DNA of 64,000 nt from Sva-07 sp963710625 (lineage in GTDB: Bacteria > Actinomycetota > Acidimicrobiia > Acidimicrobiales > Ilumatobacteraceae): positions 215,449 through 279,448 of the forward strand of contig CAVQBG010000010.1 of the NCBI GenBank assembly GCA_963710625.1, written 5' to 3'. The translations under genes and the position numbers were made by a program. The notes under the pieces were generated by a model. That model made no database searches. It worked only from the letters and a program-made list of their open reading frames with translations, and had not been told where the DNA came from. This document shows positions 35,658 through 48,312 of the stretch, piece by piece (the stretch's first letter is position 1; every line of letters starts with the position of its first letter).

Positions 35658-36416
35658 TCAGCCGAGCAGGTGTCGAGCCGCTTCGACCGCAACCGACACC
35701 GTGGTCGACTCGATCCGCTTCGCGGTCTCCTCGTCGGGCGTCTCCTGTTGGGTGCGATTCACCAGCACCCCGGCCACACATCCGGCGCGCAGCCCCGACG
35801 AGGCGCACATCGTGAACAGCGTGGCGGCCTCCATCTCGTAGTTGAGCACGCCCATCGCCTGCCACTCCTCGAGGCTCCCCCGGAACCGCCGGGTGACCCG
35901 GCCCGAGAAGGTGTCGTAGCGTTCCTGGCCCGGATAGAAGGTGTCCGACGATGCCGTGATGCCCACGTGGGGTTCCACCCCGACCGCCCGAGCGGCCTCG
36001 ACCAGCGCTGTCGTGCATGCGAAGTCGGCGACCGCCGGGAACTCCATCGGTGCGAAGTGCAGGCTCGCCCCATCGAGCCGCACGGCCGCCGTCGTCACGA
36101 TCACGTCACCCGGCTGCAGCTGCGGCTGGATCCCGCCCGTGGTGCCGACGCGCAGGAACGTGCGCACCCCGAGTTGCGCCAACTCCTCGACGGCGATCGA
36201 CGTCGACGGCCCACCGATCCCCGACGAGCAGACCACGACCGGGGTGTCGCCCAGCCAGCCGAGGTACGACGTGAACTCGCGGTGCGCCGCGAGGAGCTCG
36301 TGGCGGTCCATCGTGGCGGCGATCCGTTCGACCCGTCCCGGATCCCCCGGCACGATCGCCACGGTGGCGCCCTGCAACATGTCTGCCGTCAACCCGAGAT
36401 GGAACACCGCTGCCAT
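35658..36416 (-). CDS. udp: uridine phosphorylase
   Basis: 252 residues of the PNP/UDP family. The sequence is strikingly like enterobacterial Udp: VFHLGLTADMLQGATVAIVPG, GIGGPSTSIAVEELAQLG, FLRVGTTGGIQPQL, RLDGASLHFAPMEFPAVADF and ITASSDTFYPGQERYDTFSGR, including the phosphate- and uridine-binding residues. It splits uridine with phosphate into uracil and ribose 1-phosphate. ATG at 36416. The convergent XRE gene ends 55 bases away; the divergent ArsR-methyltransferase gene starts 127 bases upstream. Confidence 0.93.
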   Translation of the reverse strand: MAAVFHLGLTADMLQGATVAIVPGDPGRVERIAATMDRHELLAAHREFTSYLGWLGDTPVVVCSSGIGGPSTSIAVEELAQLGVRTFLRVGTTGGIQPQLQPGDVIVTTAAVRLDGASLHFAPMEFPAVADFACTTALVEAARAVGVEPHVGITASSDTFYPGQERYDTFSGRVTRRFRGSLEEWQAMGVLNYEMEAATLFTMCASSGLRAGCVAGVLVNRTQQETPDEETAKRIESTTVSVAVEAARHLLG

Positions 36417-36435
36417 GCACCGCACCGTACCCCAA

Positions 36436-36492
36436 CCCCGAAATCTGCCCGGATCGTCGCGCCGAGCGCGACGATCCGGGCAGTTTCAGGGG
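36436..36492. repeat. strong palindromic element, member of a dispersed family
   Basis: Left arm CCCCGAAATCTGCCCGGA... pairs for 18 bases (core GATCGTCGCGC/GCGCGACGATC with a 3-base loop), then imperfectly to 36492. It resembles the palindrome at 24328, sharing GAGCGCGAC, GGGCAG and CCCCGAAATC. It sits between divergent genes, so it is not a terminator; a REP-like repeat or a regulatory site are both possible. Confidence 0.6.
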
Positions 36493-36513
36493 TGGGGGCC
36501 CGTCGTGCTTGCA

Positions 36514-36527
36514 GACATGCACATGTC
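36514..36527. promoter_or_regulatory. perfect inverted repeat GACATGCACATGTC at the ArsR-methyltransferase start
   Basis: Six-base arms with a two-base centre, immediately upstream of the most likely start codon (36544) and close to AT-rich TTTATATGATG. The size fits the symmetric sites bound by ArsR-type dimers, so autoregulation by the following gene, and control of metH, is plausible. Confidence 0.5.
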
Positions 36528-36543
36528 TTTATATGATGCTCGG

Positions 36544-37545
36544 ATGCAGTTGGAGGTGGCGCTCGACGCGCTGCGGGCGATCGCCGAGGACACTCGGCTG
36601 AGGATCGTGTCGGTGTTGCGCCGCGGCGAACTGACCGTGACCGACCTCACCGAGATCCTGGGCCAGTCGCAGCCGCGCGTGTCGCGACACCTGCGGCTCC
36701 TCGTCGAAGCCGGCCTGGTCACCAAGCACCGCGAGGGCACCTGGGCATTCTTCCGTCTGGTCGACACCGGTGGTCATGCGGCCCTGCTCGCCGCCGCGCT
36801 CGCAGCCGTCGACGATGCCGACGCGGTCCTGGTCGCCGACCTCCGGCGCCTCGATGTCGTGCGCGAGCGTCGTGCCGAAGCAGCGAGCGACTACTTCGAA
36901 CGGATCGCGCCGATCTGGGACGAGGAGCGTTCACTGCACGCCTCGGCCACCACGGTCGAAGCCGCGATCCTCGACGTGATCGGCGATCGCCCACTCGGCC
37001 GCGTGCTCGACGTGGGCACCGGTACCGGCCGCATGCTGCAGTTGCTCGCCGATCGCGCGGAGCGCGCCGTCGGCCTCGACACCAGCCACTCGATGCTCTC
37101 GGTCGCTCGTGCCAACCTCGAACGGCGCGAGATGTTGGGCTGGGAACTCCGCCAGGGCGACGTGCACAGCCCGCCGCTCGATCGGGCGTCGTTCGACCTC
37201 GTCGTCGTCCATCAGGTGCTGCACTACCTCGACGACCCCGCCCGAGCGCTGACGGAGGCCGCGCGGCTCGTGGCCCCCGGCGGACGTCTCCTCGTCGTCG
37301 ACTTCGCACCGCACCGCCACGACTTCCTGCGGGCGGCAGCCCACCGCCGCCTGGGATTCGCTCACGACCAGCTCCGCGACTGGTTCGACCAGTGCGGGTT
37401 CGACTGCTCCACGATCGTCGACGTCGAACCCCCGGCCGGCGACGGTGGCCTCACCGTGACCGTCTGGCTTGCCGACAACCGCGACACCGCTCGCGTAACC
37501 GCCTCGAACACGAGCACCTCGAACACCGCCAAGAAGATCGCCTGA
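36544..37545 (+). CDS. ArsR-family regulator fused to a class I SAM-dependent methyltransferase
   Basis: About 333 residues from ATG 36544. Residues about 1-90 form an ArsR winged helix: ALRAIAEDTRLRIVSVLRRG, ELTVTDLTEILGQSQPRVSR (recognition helix) and LVTKHREGTWAFF. Residues about 120-310 are a Rossmann methyltransferase with VLDVGTGTGRMLQLLADR (SAM loop), an acidic residue for ribose and VVHQVLHYLDD. Such fusions are found beside metH or metF in several bacteria and are thought to sense SAM/SAH. The stop lies 13 bases before metH, supporting a methionine-cycle role. In-frame ATGs at 36517 and 36523 are alternatives. Confidence 0.88.
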   Translation: MQLEVALDALRAIAEDTRLRIVSVLRRGELTVTDLTEILGQSQPRVSRHLRLLVEAGLVTKHREGTWAFFRLVDTGGHAALLAAALAAVDDADAVLVADLRRLDVVRERRAEAASDYFERIAPIWDEERSLHASATTVEAAILDVIGDRPLGRVLDVGTGTGRMLQLLADRAERAVGLDTSHSMLSVARANLERREMLGWELRQGDVHSPPLDRASFDLVVVHQVLHYLDDPARALTEAARLVAPGGRLLVVDFAPHRHDFLRAAAHRRLGFAHDQLRDWFDQCGFDCSTIVDVEPPAGDGGLTVTVWLADNRDTARVTASNTSTSNTAKKIA

Positions 37546-37558
37546 GAAAGCACCCCCG

Positions 37559-41257
<3,699 letters not shown>

Positions 41258-41260
41258 AGC

Positions 41261-42442
41261 TCAGTCGACTGCGACGACCGGGGAGCGGCCACTCGTCGGC
41301 GCGAACAGGAACATGAGACCGAGTCCGATCGCCAGACCGACGCCGAGGTGCAGCGCCGAGTAGGTCGACGTGGCGCCGAACACCGCAGCGGCTCCGAGCG
41401 GCCCGATCGTCTGACCGAGTCGCGCCGCCCCGACGTAGATGGCGACGATGGCGCCACGATGCTCCGGTGGCGACAATTCGACCGAGAGGTCCTGCAGCGT
41501 CGGGAAGAGCGCACCTTCGCCGGCGCCGTAGACGATGCAGCCGAGCACGACGAACCCGGCGATGTCGGTGGCCCCGATCAGGCCGAACCCGGCAGCGAAG
41601 AGCAGCGAGCATCCGACGAGGAGCGGACGCGGATCGACGTAGGTGCGGATCCGCTGCACGTTGAACGCCACGAGCGTCGACGGAATCGCCGGGATCGCGA
41701 GGAACAGTCCGCGGACCGACGCGCTGTAGCCGAACTGGTCTTCGAGATGGATCGGCATGGTCGACAGGAACACGCCGAAGATCATGATGAACGAGACGGT
41801 GCCGCCGATCAGGACGACGACGACCTCGGGGCGTCTGACGACCTGCCCGATCCCGGCCAACTGGTCTCTGATCGACACGTTGGTGTCGGGTCTGCCGGCC
41901 GGGAGCATCCGCCACGCGGCGAACGCGACGACCAGACCGAACCCGTACGGCGCCAACGCGAGCCGCCAACTCACGAGATCGGTCAGAAAGCCGCCGACGG
42001 GTGGCAGGATCGCCAGACAGACCGTCAGGAACGCCGCATTCCGCCCGATCAGTCGCGTGCGGTCCAGCCCCGTCCAATGGTCACCGATCAGGACGACCGC
42101 GAGGTTGATCAGGCCGGCGGCTCCGACGCCCATGCCCAGCCGTGCGACGATCAGGAAGGCGAAGCTCGGCGCCAACGCCGCAGCGAGACCCGACACGCCG
42201 AACATCGCGAGGCAGGGAACCAGTACTCGTCGTCGGCCGAGGCGATCGGCGAGCACGCCGATGATGGGCGCCATGAAGATCCCGGGGAACGACGTCGCTG
42301 CGATCAGCAGCCCGGCGCCGCTGTCGCTGACACCGAATTCGTCGAGGATGTTCGGAACCGCTGGCGCGAGCAGGGTGTTGCCCATGATCCCGGTTCCGGT
42401 CACACCCAGGATCAGCAGGAACAGTGCGCGGCGGTTGACCAC
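41261..42442 (-). CDS. MFS transporter
   Basis: 393 residues, 12 hydrophobic helices. The MFS motif A is visible between TM2 and TM3 (GVLADRLGRRRVLVPCL) and a partial motif C lies in helix 5. Best read as a drug/metabolite exporter of the DHA1 type, substrate unknown. It is convergent with metH (stops four bases apart), and divergent from the aquaporin gene (108 bases apart). Confidence 0.85.
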   Translation of the reverse strand: MVNRRALFLLILGVTGTGIMGNTLLAPAVPNILDEFGVSDSGAGLLIAATSFPGIFMAPIIGVLADRLGRRRVLVPCLAMFGVSGLAAALAPSFAFLIVARLGMGVGAAGLINLAVVLIGDHWTGLDRTRLIGRNAAFLTVCLAILPPVGGFLTDLVSWRLALAPYGFGLVVAFAAWRMLPAGRPDTNVSIRDQLAGIGQVVRRPEVVVVLIGGTVSFIMIFGVFLSTMPIHLEDQFGYSASVRGLFLAIPAIPSTLVAFNVQRIRTYVDPRPLLVGCSLLFAAGFGLIGATDIAGFVVLGCIVYGAGEGALFPTLQDLSVELSPPEHRGAIVAIYVGAARLGQTIGPLGAAAVFGATSTYSALHLGVGLAIGLGLMFLFAPTSGRSPVVAVD

Positions 42443-42549
42443 CCGATGAACCTAACCATCCGATTCCAGATCCCCGGCTGCCGGAGGCGACCGACCTACG
42501 CTCGTCGAGGGGTTTCCGCCACCCCACGAACCGAATCGAGGACGACCGC

Positions 42550-43287
42550 ATGAACGACAACATCCGCATTCCGATCGCGGAGGCCTTCGGCACCGCGGTG
42601 CTGGTGATCGGCGGGCCGGGTACCGCGATCTTCGCCACCGGCCTGTTCAACGAGAATCTCAACGTCGGCGCGCTCGGTGTGGCGATCGCCTTCGGGTTCA
42701 GCCTGCTCTGCATGGCGTACCTCATCGGGCGCATCTCGGGGTGCCACATCAACCCCGCGGTCACGATCGGCATGGTGATGGCGAAGAAGTTGGAGCCGGC
42801 CAAGTCGATCCCGTACTTCCTGGCGCAGTTCGTCGGCGGCATCGTCGGCGCCGGCCTCATCGCGCTGACCCTCGGCGGCACCGAGGGCTACCTGTCGAGG
42901 GCCCAGGACGCCGGGTTCGCATCGAACGGGTACGGGACGCATTCGCCGGGCGGATTCGAACTGCTCTCGGTCGCGATCGTCGAGATCGTCGTCACGGCGA
43001 TCTTCGTGCTGATCGTGCTCGGCACGACGAGCATCAAGGGAGTCCCCACCGGTTTCGGGCCGATCGCCGCCGGGCTCGGCCTCACCCTGGTCCACCTGAT
43101 TGCCATCCCGGTGTCGAACACCTCGGTCAACCCGGCCCGATCGCTCGCCACCGCCGTGTTCCAGGGCGACTGGGCGCTCGGGCAGGTGTGGGCCTTCATC
43201 GTCTTCCCCGCCATCGGCGCCGTCCTCGCCGGCGGCCTGTGGATGGTGCTCGGCGAGCCCGAGGTCGAAGTCGGCGAGTCGCTCTGA
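42550..43287 (+). CDS. aqpZ: aquaporin Z-type water channel
   Basis: 245 residues, six helices and two half-helices. The two NPA boxes are HINPAVT (about residue 65) and SVNPARS (about residue 193). The narrow-filter residues read as in AqpZ: Phe in FGFSLLCMA, His in VHLIAIP, Thr in NTSVN and Arg in NPARS, which favours water over glycerol. ATG at 42550. Placed between a MFS gene and the nuo operon with no obvious link. Confidence 0.9.
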   Translation: MNDNIRIPIAEAFGTAVLVIGGPGTAIFATGLFNENLNVGALGVAIAFGFSLLCMAYLIGRISGCHINPAVTIGMVMAKKLEPAKSIPYFLAQFVGGIVGAGLIALTLGGTEGYLSRAQDAGFASNGYGTHSPGGFELLSVAIVEIVVTAIFVLIVLGTTSIKGVPTGFGPIAAGLGLTLVHLIAIPVSNTSVNPARSLATAVFQGDWALGQVWAFIVFPAIGAVLAGGLWMVLGEPEVEVGESL

Positions 43288-43322
43288 TCACCACGTGACG
43301 CGAACAGGGGCCGGGACCACAT

Positions 43323-43351
43323 TTGGGTGGGATTTCCCGCCCCCTGATAAC
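43323..43351 (+). promoter_or_regulatory. weak candidate promoter for the nuo operon
   Basis: TTGGGT at 43323 and GATAAC at 43346, 17 bases apart, with transcription expected to begin only a few bases before the nuoA ATG. The upstream 75-base gap after the aquaporin also has GGGGCCGGG/CCCGCCCC complementarity. The match to consensus is poor. Confidence 0.3.
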
Positions 43352-43362
43352 TTCTCGGTCCG

Positions 43363-43728
43363 ATGTCGGTGTTCCTGCGCGATTACCTGACCGTCGTCTG
43401 GTTCGGCCTGGCCGCACTGGCGATCGGTGGCCTCCTGCTCGGCCTCGCGGCGCTCGTGCGCCCGACCAAGCCCAACTTCGACAAGGGCGTGGCCTACGAA
43501 TCCGGCGTCGACCCCGTCGGCATCGGTTGGTCGCAGAGCCAGATCCGCTACTACGTGTTCGCCCTGCTGTTCGTGATCTTCGACGTCGAGGCCGTGTTCC
43601 TGTTCCCGTGGGCGGCCAACGTCGAGCGCTACGGCACCTTCGGCCTGGTCGTGATGCTCGTGTTCATCGTGCTCCTGCTCGACGGACTGGTGTACGCCTG
43701 GAAGCGTGGGTTGTTGCGATGGGTCTGA
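43363..43728 (+). CDS. nuoA: NADH-quinone oxidoreductase subunit A
   Basis: 121 residues with three membrane helices. The conserved region FDKGVAYESGVDPVG and YYVFALLFVIFDVEAVFLFPWA are the NuoA hallmark, including acidic residues near the quinone channel. First gene of the operon nuoABCDHIJKLMN. ATG at 43363. Confidence 0.96.
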   Translation: MSVFLRDYLTVVWFGLAALAIGGLLLGLAALVRPTKPNFDKGVAYESGVDPVGIGWSQSQIRYYVFALLFVIFDVEAVFLFPWAANVERYGTFGLVVMLVFIVLLLDGLVYAWKRGLLRWV

Positions 43729-43764
43729 TGAAGCCGAGTCCGATGAGAACAGGGAGCTGCTGAC

Positions 43765-44376
43765 ATGGGTCTCGTCGACAAGGGCCGCATGCCGGCCCCG
43801 CTGACCAAGCTGTTCAACATGAGCCGCTCGTACTCGCTGTGGGTGTACCAGTGGGGTCTTGCGTGTTGTGCGATCGAGATGGGCGCCGCGTTCGGCTCGC
43901 CCCGCTACGACGTGATGCGCCTCGGCGTCATCCCGCTCCCGGCGAGCCCCCGCCAGGCCGACTTCGTGTGCATCTCCGGCACGGTCACCGACAAGATGGC
44001 CCCCGCCGTGCGTCGGCTGTGGGAGCAGATGCCCGAGCCCAAGTACGCGATTTCGATGGGTTCGTGCGCCAACTGCGGCGGCCCCTACTGGGACAGCTAC
44101 TCGGTCACCAAGGGTGTCGACCAGATCATCCCGATCGACGTCTACATCCCGGGTTGTCCCCCGCGCCCGGAAGCACTGCTCGAAGGCGTCGTGCTGCTCC
44201 AGCAGCGGATCAAGAACGAGGACATGGCCGCGAAGTGGCGCGGCGACGAGGGGTTCACGTCGCTGCAGACCACACGTGAGCGCGAGCGGGTGGCCGCGAT
44301 CGCCCCCGCCCCGGAGTCGGCATCCACGGAGCCGGAACGCGAGCCGATCGTCGTGGGCGGTGGACCCATTGAGTGA
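43765..44376 (+). CDS. nuoB: NADH-quinone oxidoreductase subunit B
   Basis: 203 residues; carries the terminal iron-sulfur cluster N2 that hands electrons to quinone. The four Cys ligands are visible in LACCAIEMG, GSCANCGGPYW and IPGCPPRPEALLE. Length is a little longer than in E. coli due to a Pro/Glu-rich C-terminal tail. ATG at 43765. Confidence 0.97.
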   Translation: MGLVDKGRMPAPLTKLFNMSRSYSLWVYQWGLACCAIEMGAAFGSPRYDVMRLGVIPLPASPRQADFVCISGTVTDKMAPAVRRLWEQMPEPKYAISMGSCANCGGPYWDSYSVTKGVDQIIPIDVYIPGCPPRPEALLEGVVLLQQRIKNEDMAAKWRGDEGFTSLQTTRERERVAAIAPAPESASTEPEREPIVVGGGPIE

Positions 44377-45064
44377 CGGCGGCGACACCGACACCGTGAC
44401 CGACGAGACCCCGGCGTTGCCGGGAGACGGACTCCGTGAGGGCATCATCGACGACCTCCGCCGCCGCATCGGCGACGGCATCGTCGACACGCACATCTCA
44501 CCCAACGACGATCTGTGGATCCGTGTCCACACCGACTCGTGGCGGGCCGCGGCCGAGGCCCTGAAGGCGGCCGGATTCACCTTCTTCTCGTTCCTCTCCG
44601 GCCTCGACTGGTTGCCGTCGCCGTACGGCAAGGGCGAGGAGGACCCGACCGCCGAGCCGGTCGAGCCCGACACGGAGATCCGGCAGGGCGTCACGGGTGG
44701 CGACACGCGATTCCAGGTGTTTGCCCGCCTCGTCGACCTCGACCGCCACGTGGGCGTCACGATCAAGGTCGACGTTCCCGACGACCACCTCGTCGTCGAC
44801 TCGTGGACCACGGTCTTCGCCGGGGCCAACTGGCACGAGCGTGAGTGCCACGAGATGTTCGGCATCGGCTTCAACGGTCATCCCGACCTGCGCAACATGT
44901 ACCTGCCCACCGATTTCGAGGGTCACCCCTTGCGCAAGGACTTCCCGCTCCTCGCCCGCATGATCAAGCCGTGGCCCGGCATCGTCGACGTCGAACCGAT
45001 GCCCGTCCAGGACGACGAACCGACGGATCAAGCGGCCGCGAGCGAAGGCGAGAACGCGTCATGA
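44369..45064 (+). CDS. nuoC: NADH-quinone oxidoreductase subunit C
   Basis: About 231 residues. A hydrophilic arm subunit that binds NuoD: FFSFLSGLDWLPSP and the ERECHEMFGIGFNGHPDLRNMYLP signature are conserved. The start is not certain: TTG 44369 (SDGGDT), overlapping the nuoB stop and preceded by GGTGGA, is preferred; GTG 44360 or GTG 44396 are alternatives. It is separate from nuoD here, unlike the fused E. coli NuoCD. Confidence 0.93.
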   Translation: MSDGGDTDTVTDETPALPGDGLREGIIDDLRRRIGDGIVDTHISPNDDLWIRVHTDSWRAAAEALKAAGFTFFSFLSGLDWLPSPYGKGEEDPTAEPVEPDTEIRQGVTGGDTRFQVFARLVDLDRHVGVTIKVDVPDDHLVVDSWTTVFAGANWHERECHEMFGIGFNGHPDLRNMYLPTDFEGHPLRKDFPLLARMIKPWPGIVDVEPMPVQDDEPTDQAAASEGENAS

Positions 45065-46233
45065 CCGTCCTGAGCGATCGTCAGCAGTTGAGCTACATCG
45101 CCAGCCAGGCTGCCGATGCACGGCTCAACGTCGAGCTCGAGACCGAGGGCATGACCCTCAACATCGGCCCGCAGCATCCGGCCACGCACGGCACGTTGCG
45201 CATCATCTGCCGCCTCGATGGCGAACAGGTCGTGTGGGCCGAGCCGTCGGCCGGCTACATGCACCGCGGTTACGAGAAGCTCACCGAGGTCCGCACGTTC
45301 CCCCAGGTGACCACGCTGATCAACCGCATCGACTGGCTGGGGAGCTTCGCCAACGAGGTGCCGTTCATCCTCGCCGCCGAGAAGCTGATGGAGATCGAGG
45401 CGCCACCGCGCGCCCAGGTGATCCGCACGATCCTGTTCGAGCTGTCGCGCATCGCCAACGTCTCGCTGTTCCTCGGCGACCTCGGCGTGCAGATGGGCGC
45501 GATCACGCCGGTGTTCCTCGCCTTCCGCGACCGCGAGTACGTTCTGAACCTGATCGAGGGTGCCACCGGTGGCCGGTTCCACCCGAACTTCGACCGCATC
45601 GGCGGGCTGAAGGACGACCTGCCCGCCGGATGGATCGACGAGACCCGCCAGGTGATGGTCAAGCTCCGCGAGTTCTGCGACATCATCGAAGACCTCCTGT
45701 TCGGCAACGAGATCTTCCAGAGCCGCATGCGTGGCATCGGGATCATCCCGGCCGACGTGGCCAAGGACTACGGCCTGTCGGGCGCCAACCTGCGCGCCAG
45801 CGGGGTCGACTACGACCTGCGCCGGGACCAGGACATCGCGATGTCGTGGGACAAGGCCGACTGGAAGGTGTGGACCCATCCCGACGGCGACAGCTTCGCT
45901 CGTTGTTGGGTCCGCCTCCAGGAGACCCGCGAGTCGTGCAAGATCGTCGAGCAGCTGCTCGACCAGATCCCGGCCGGCCCGATCATGACCAAGGTGCCGC
46001 GCATCATCAAGGTGCCCGAAGGCGAAGCGTGGGTGTCGACCGAGAACCCACTCGGAGAGATGGGCTACTACGTGGTCTCCAAGGGTGACCTCGGCCCGTT
46101 CCGGGTGAAGATCCGCTCGGCGAGCTTCAACAACATCTCGATCGTCCCGTGGGCTCTCAAGGGCGTCTACGTCCCCGACATCATCACGATCCTCGCCAGC
46201 CTCTACTTCATCCTGGGTGACATCGACAGATGA
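45061..46233 (+). CDS. nuoD: NADH-quinone oxidoreductase subunit D
   Basis: 390 residues, the 49-kDa subunit that forms the quinone site with NuoB. Conserved N-terminal NIGPQHPATHGTLRI (His and Asp near the quinone), RGYEKLTEVRTF and the C-terminal VPWALKGVYVPDIITILASL are all present. ATG at 45061 overlaps the nuoC stop by four bases. In mitochondria, an Arg of the homologous subunit is methylated by NDUFAF7; a homologue of that enzyme sits at 54497 (see midA). Confidence 0.97.
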   Translation: MTVLSDRQQLSYIASQAADARLNVELETEGMTLNIGPQHPATHGTLRIICRLDGEQVVWAEPSAGYMHRGYEKLTEVRTFPQVTTLINRIDWLGSFANEVPFILAAEKLMEIEAPPRAQVIRTILFELSRIANVSLFLGDLGVQMGAITPVFLAFRDREYVLNLIEGATGGRFHPNFDRIGGLKDDLPAGWIDETRQVMVKLREFCDIIEDLLFGNEIFQSRMRGIGIIPADVAKDYGLSGANLRASGVDYDLRRDQDIAMSWDKADWKVWTHPDGDSFARCWVRLQETRESCKIVEQLLDQIPAGPIMTKVPRIIKVPEGEAWVSTENPLGEMGYYVVSKGDLGPFRVKIRSASFNNISIVPWALKGVYVPDIITILASLYFILGDIDR

Positions 46234-47282
46234 TCCAGCTCGCCATCGAAATCCCCTACTGGGGGCAGTCGCTGCTGCGCGTCCTCGGCGGACTCGTCGC
46301 CGTCCTGCTGCCGGCCGGCACGATCGTCTACCTCTTCCTGTTCAAGATGATGTCGTTCATGCAGAGTCGGCTCGGCCCGATGGAGGCCGGACCGTACGGC
46401 TCGCTGCAGCTGGTGGCCGAGGTCGGCAAGTGGATGCAGAAGGAGGACCTCGCACCCGAGGCCGCCGACAAGCAGATCTTCAAGATGGCGCCGCTCGTCG
46501 TGCTGCTGTCGACCTTCCTCCTCGTCGTCATCGTGCCGTTCGGCCCCGACGCCTACTTCACCAACTTCGCCGTCGGTGTGTTCTTCGGTCTGGCGGTCGC
46601 CTCGGTCAGCGTGCTCGGCATCCTGATCGCCGGCTGGGCGAGCGCCAACAAGTACTCGCTGCTCGGCGGCCTCCGCGCCGCCGGCCAGCTGATCGCCTAC
46701 GAACTGCCGATGGTGCTCGCCACGCTCGGTGTGGTGATCCAGGCGGGTTCGATGAACCTGCAGGACATCACCGTGGTGCAGAACACCGGTGCGATCTTCG
46801 GCTTCAGCGGTCTCGGCAACCCGTTCATCATCACGCAGTTCGTCGGCTTCGTGATCTTCATGATCGCCGTGCAGGCCGAACTCACCCAGGCGCCGTTCGA
46901 CATGCCGATCGCCGAGTCCGAGCTGGTGTCGGGCTACATGACCGAGTACTCGGGCTTCCGGTTCCTGATCTTCTTCATCGCCGAGTTCGCGACCGCCGGC
47001 GTGTTCGCGTTCATCGCCTCGGTGCTGTTCCTCGGCGGTTGGGGCATCCCCTTCAGCTGGTTCGGCTGGGACACCCTCGACGACGTGCCGGACTGGATGA
47101 ACCTGGTCGGCCCGCTGATCATGTTCGGCAAGATGCTGTTCCTCACCTTCATCATCATGTGGGTGCGCTTCAGCTTCCCCCGTTTCCGTGAGGACCAGCT
47201 CCAGACCTTCGCATGGAAGGTCCTCATCCCGATCGCCCTGTTGAATACGGCGATCACTGCGATCTTCAAGGTGGCGTTCTGA
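46230..47282 (+). CDS. nuoH: NADH-quinone oxidoreductase subunit H
   Basis: 350 residues, eight helices. The E-channel and quinone-cavity segments FMQSRLGPMEAGPYGSLQ and AELTQAPFDMPIAESELVSGY are classic. ATG at 46230 overlaps the nuoD stop (ATGA). Anchors the peripheral arm. Confidence 0.97.
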   Translation: MIQLAIEIPYWGQSLLRVLGGLVAVLLPAGTIVYLFLFKMMSFMQSRLGPMEAGPYGSLQLVAEVGKWMQKEDLAPEAADKQIFKMAPLVVLLSTFLLVVIVPFGPDAYFTNFAVGVFFGLAVASVSVLGILIAGWASANKYSLLGGLRAAGQLIAYELPMVLATLGVVIQAGSMNLQDITVVQNTGAIFGFSGLGNPFIITQFVGFVIFMIAVQAELTQAPFDMPIAESELVSGYMTEYSGFRFLIFFIAEFATAGVFAFIASVLFLGGWGIPFSWFGWDTLDDVPDWMNLVGPLIMFGKMLFLTFIIMWVRFSFPRFREDQLQTFAWKVLIPIALLNTAITAIFKVAF

Positions 47283-47773
47283 TGCCCGACAAGCCCAAGG
47301 TTCCCGGTCTGTTCAAGGGTCTCGGCATCACGCTGGGCATCCTGAAGGACACCGTCGTCGACGGCGCGAACACCGTGCAGTATCCGCACGAGAAGGAGGC
47401 GCCGCCGATCCGTGCCCGCGGTGTGATCGCGCTCCACGAGGACAACTGCACCGCATGCATGCTGTGCGCCCGATCGTGTCCCGACTGGTGCATCTACATC
47501 GAGGGCCACAAGCAGCTCGCTCCGCCTCGGCGCGCCGGCGGCAAGCCGCGCCAGGTGAACCACCTCGACCGCTTCGACATCGACTACGCACTGTGCATGT
47601 ACTGCGGGATCTGCGTCGAGGTGTGTCCGTTCGACGCACTGTTCTGGAGCCCCGAGTACGAGTACTCCGAGCCGAAGATCGCCGACCTGCTCCACGACAA
47701 GGAGAAGCTCGGCGAGTGGATGGAAACGGTGCCCGAGGCGCCGGCACTCGAAGCCGGAGCGCAGAAGAAGTGA
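47282..47773 (+). CDS. nuoI: NADH-quinone oxidoreductase subunit I
   Basis: 163 residues with two ferredoxin motifs, CTACMLCARSCPDWC and CMYCGICVEVCP, which bind clusters N6a and N6b. It passes electrons between the input module and NuoB. Because nuoE/F/G are absent from this operon, this ferredoxin-like subunit is the first redox entry point encoded here. ATG at 47282. Confidence 0.97.
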   Translation: MPDKPKVPGLFKGLGITLGILKDTVVDGANTVQYPHEKEAPPIRARGVIALHEDNCTACMLCARSCPDWCIYIEGHKQLAPPRRAGGKPRQVNHLDRFDIDYALCMYCGICVEVCPFDALFWSPEYEYSEPKIADLLHDKEKLGEWMETVPEAPALEAGAQKK

Positions 47774-47783
47774 GGGGCCAGCA

Positions 47784-48308
47784 GTGAGTGCGCTCATCCT
47801 CGCCGCCGACGACGTCAACGTCGCGCTCAACGTCGGGTTCGGGATCATCGCCGCGATGATGATCTTCGCCGCCATCAGCGTGGTCACCTCGAAGAACGTC
47901 GTGCACGCAGCGCTCTGGCTGGTGATGGTGCTCGGCGGCATGGCCGCGCAGTACATCCTCGCCGGCGCCGAGTTCGTCGCCGCGTCGCAGGTGCTCGTCT
48001 ACATCGGCGCCGTCATGGTGCTGTTCCTCTTCGGCATCATGCTCACCCGAGCCCAGATCGGCAAGGAGGCCGGCCTCAACAACAAGCAGTGGGCGCTCGG
48101 CATCCCCGTCGCCGTCCTCGTGTTCGGCCTCCTCGGCTGGGTGGTCATCGACGCGTACGGCGACGACGTGCTCCCGGAGACCTCCCCCACACCCACCGTG
48201 GAGTTGAGCGACCAGTTCCTGAACATCTACCTGCTGCCGTTCCTGGCGATCTCCTTCATCCTGCTCGCCGCCGCCATCGGCGCCATCGTCCTGGCCCGCA
48301 AGGACTGA
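47784..48308 (+). CDS. nuoJ: NADH-quinone oxidoreductase subunit J
   Basis: 174 residues, five helices, with the conserved VHAALWLVMVLGGMAAQYILAGAEF. Start GTG at 47784, 10 bases after the nuoI stop and preceded by GAGGGG. An unusual 117-base gap follows before nuoK (see next entry). Confidence 0.95.
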   Translation: MSALILAADDVNVALNVGFGIIAAMMIFAAISVVTSKNVVHAALWLVMVLGGMAAQYILAGAEFVAASQVLVYIGAVMVLFLFGIMLTRAQIGKEAGLNNKQWALGIPVAVLVFGLLGWVVIDAYGDDVLPETSPTPTVELSDQFLNIYLLPFLAISFILLAAAIGAIVLARKD

Positions 48309-48312
48309 CCCG

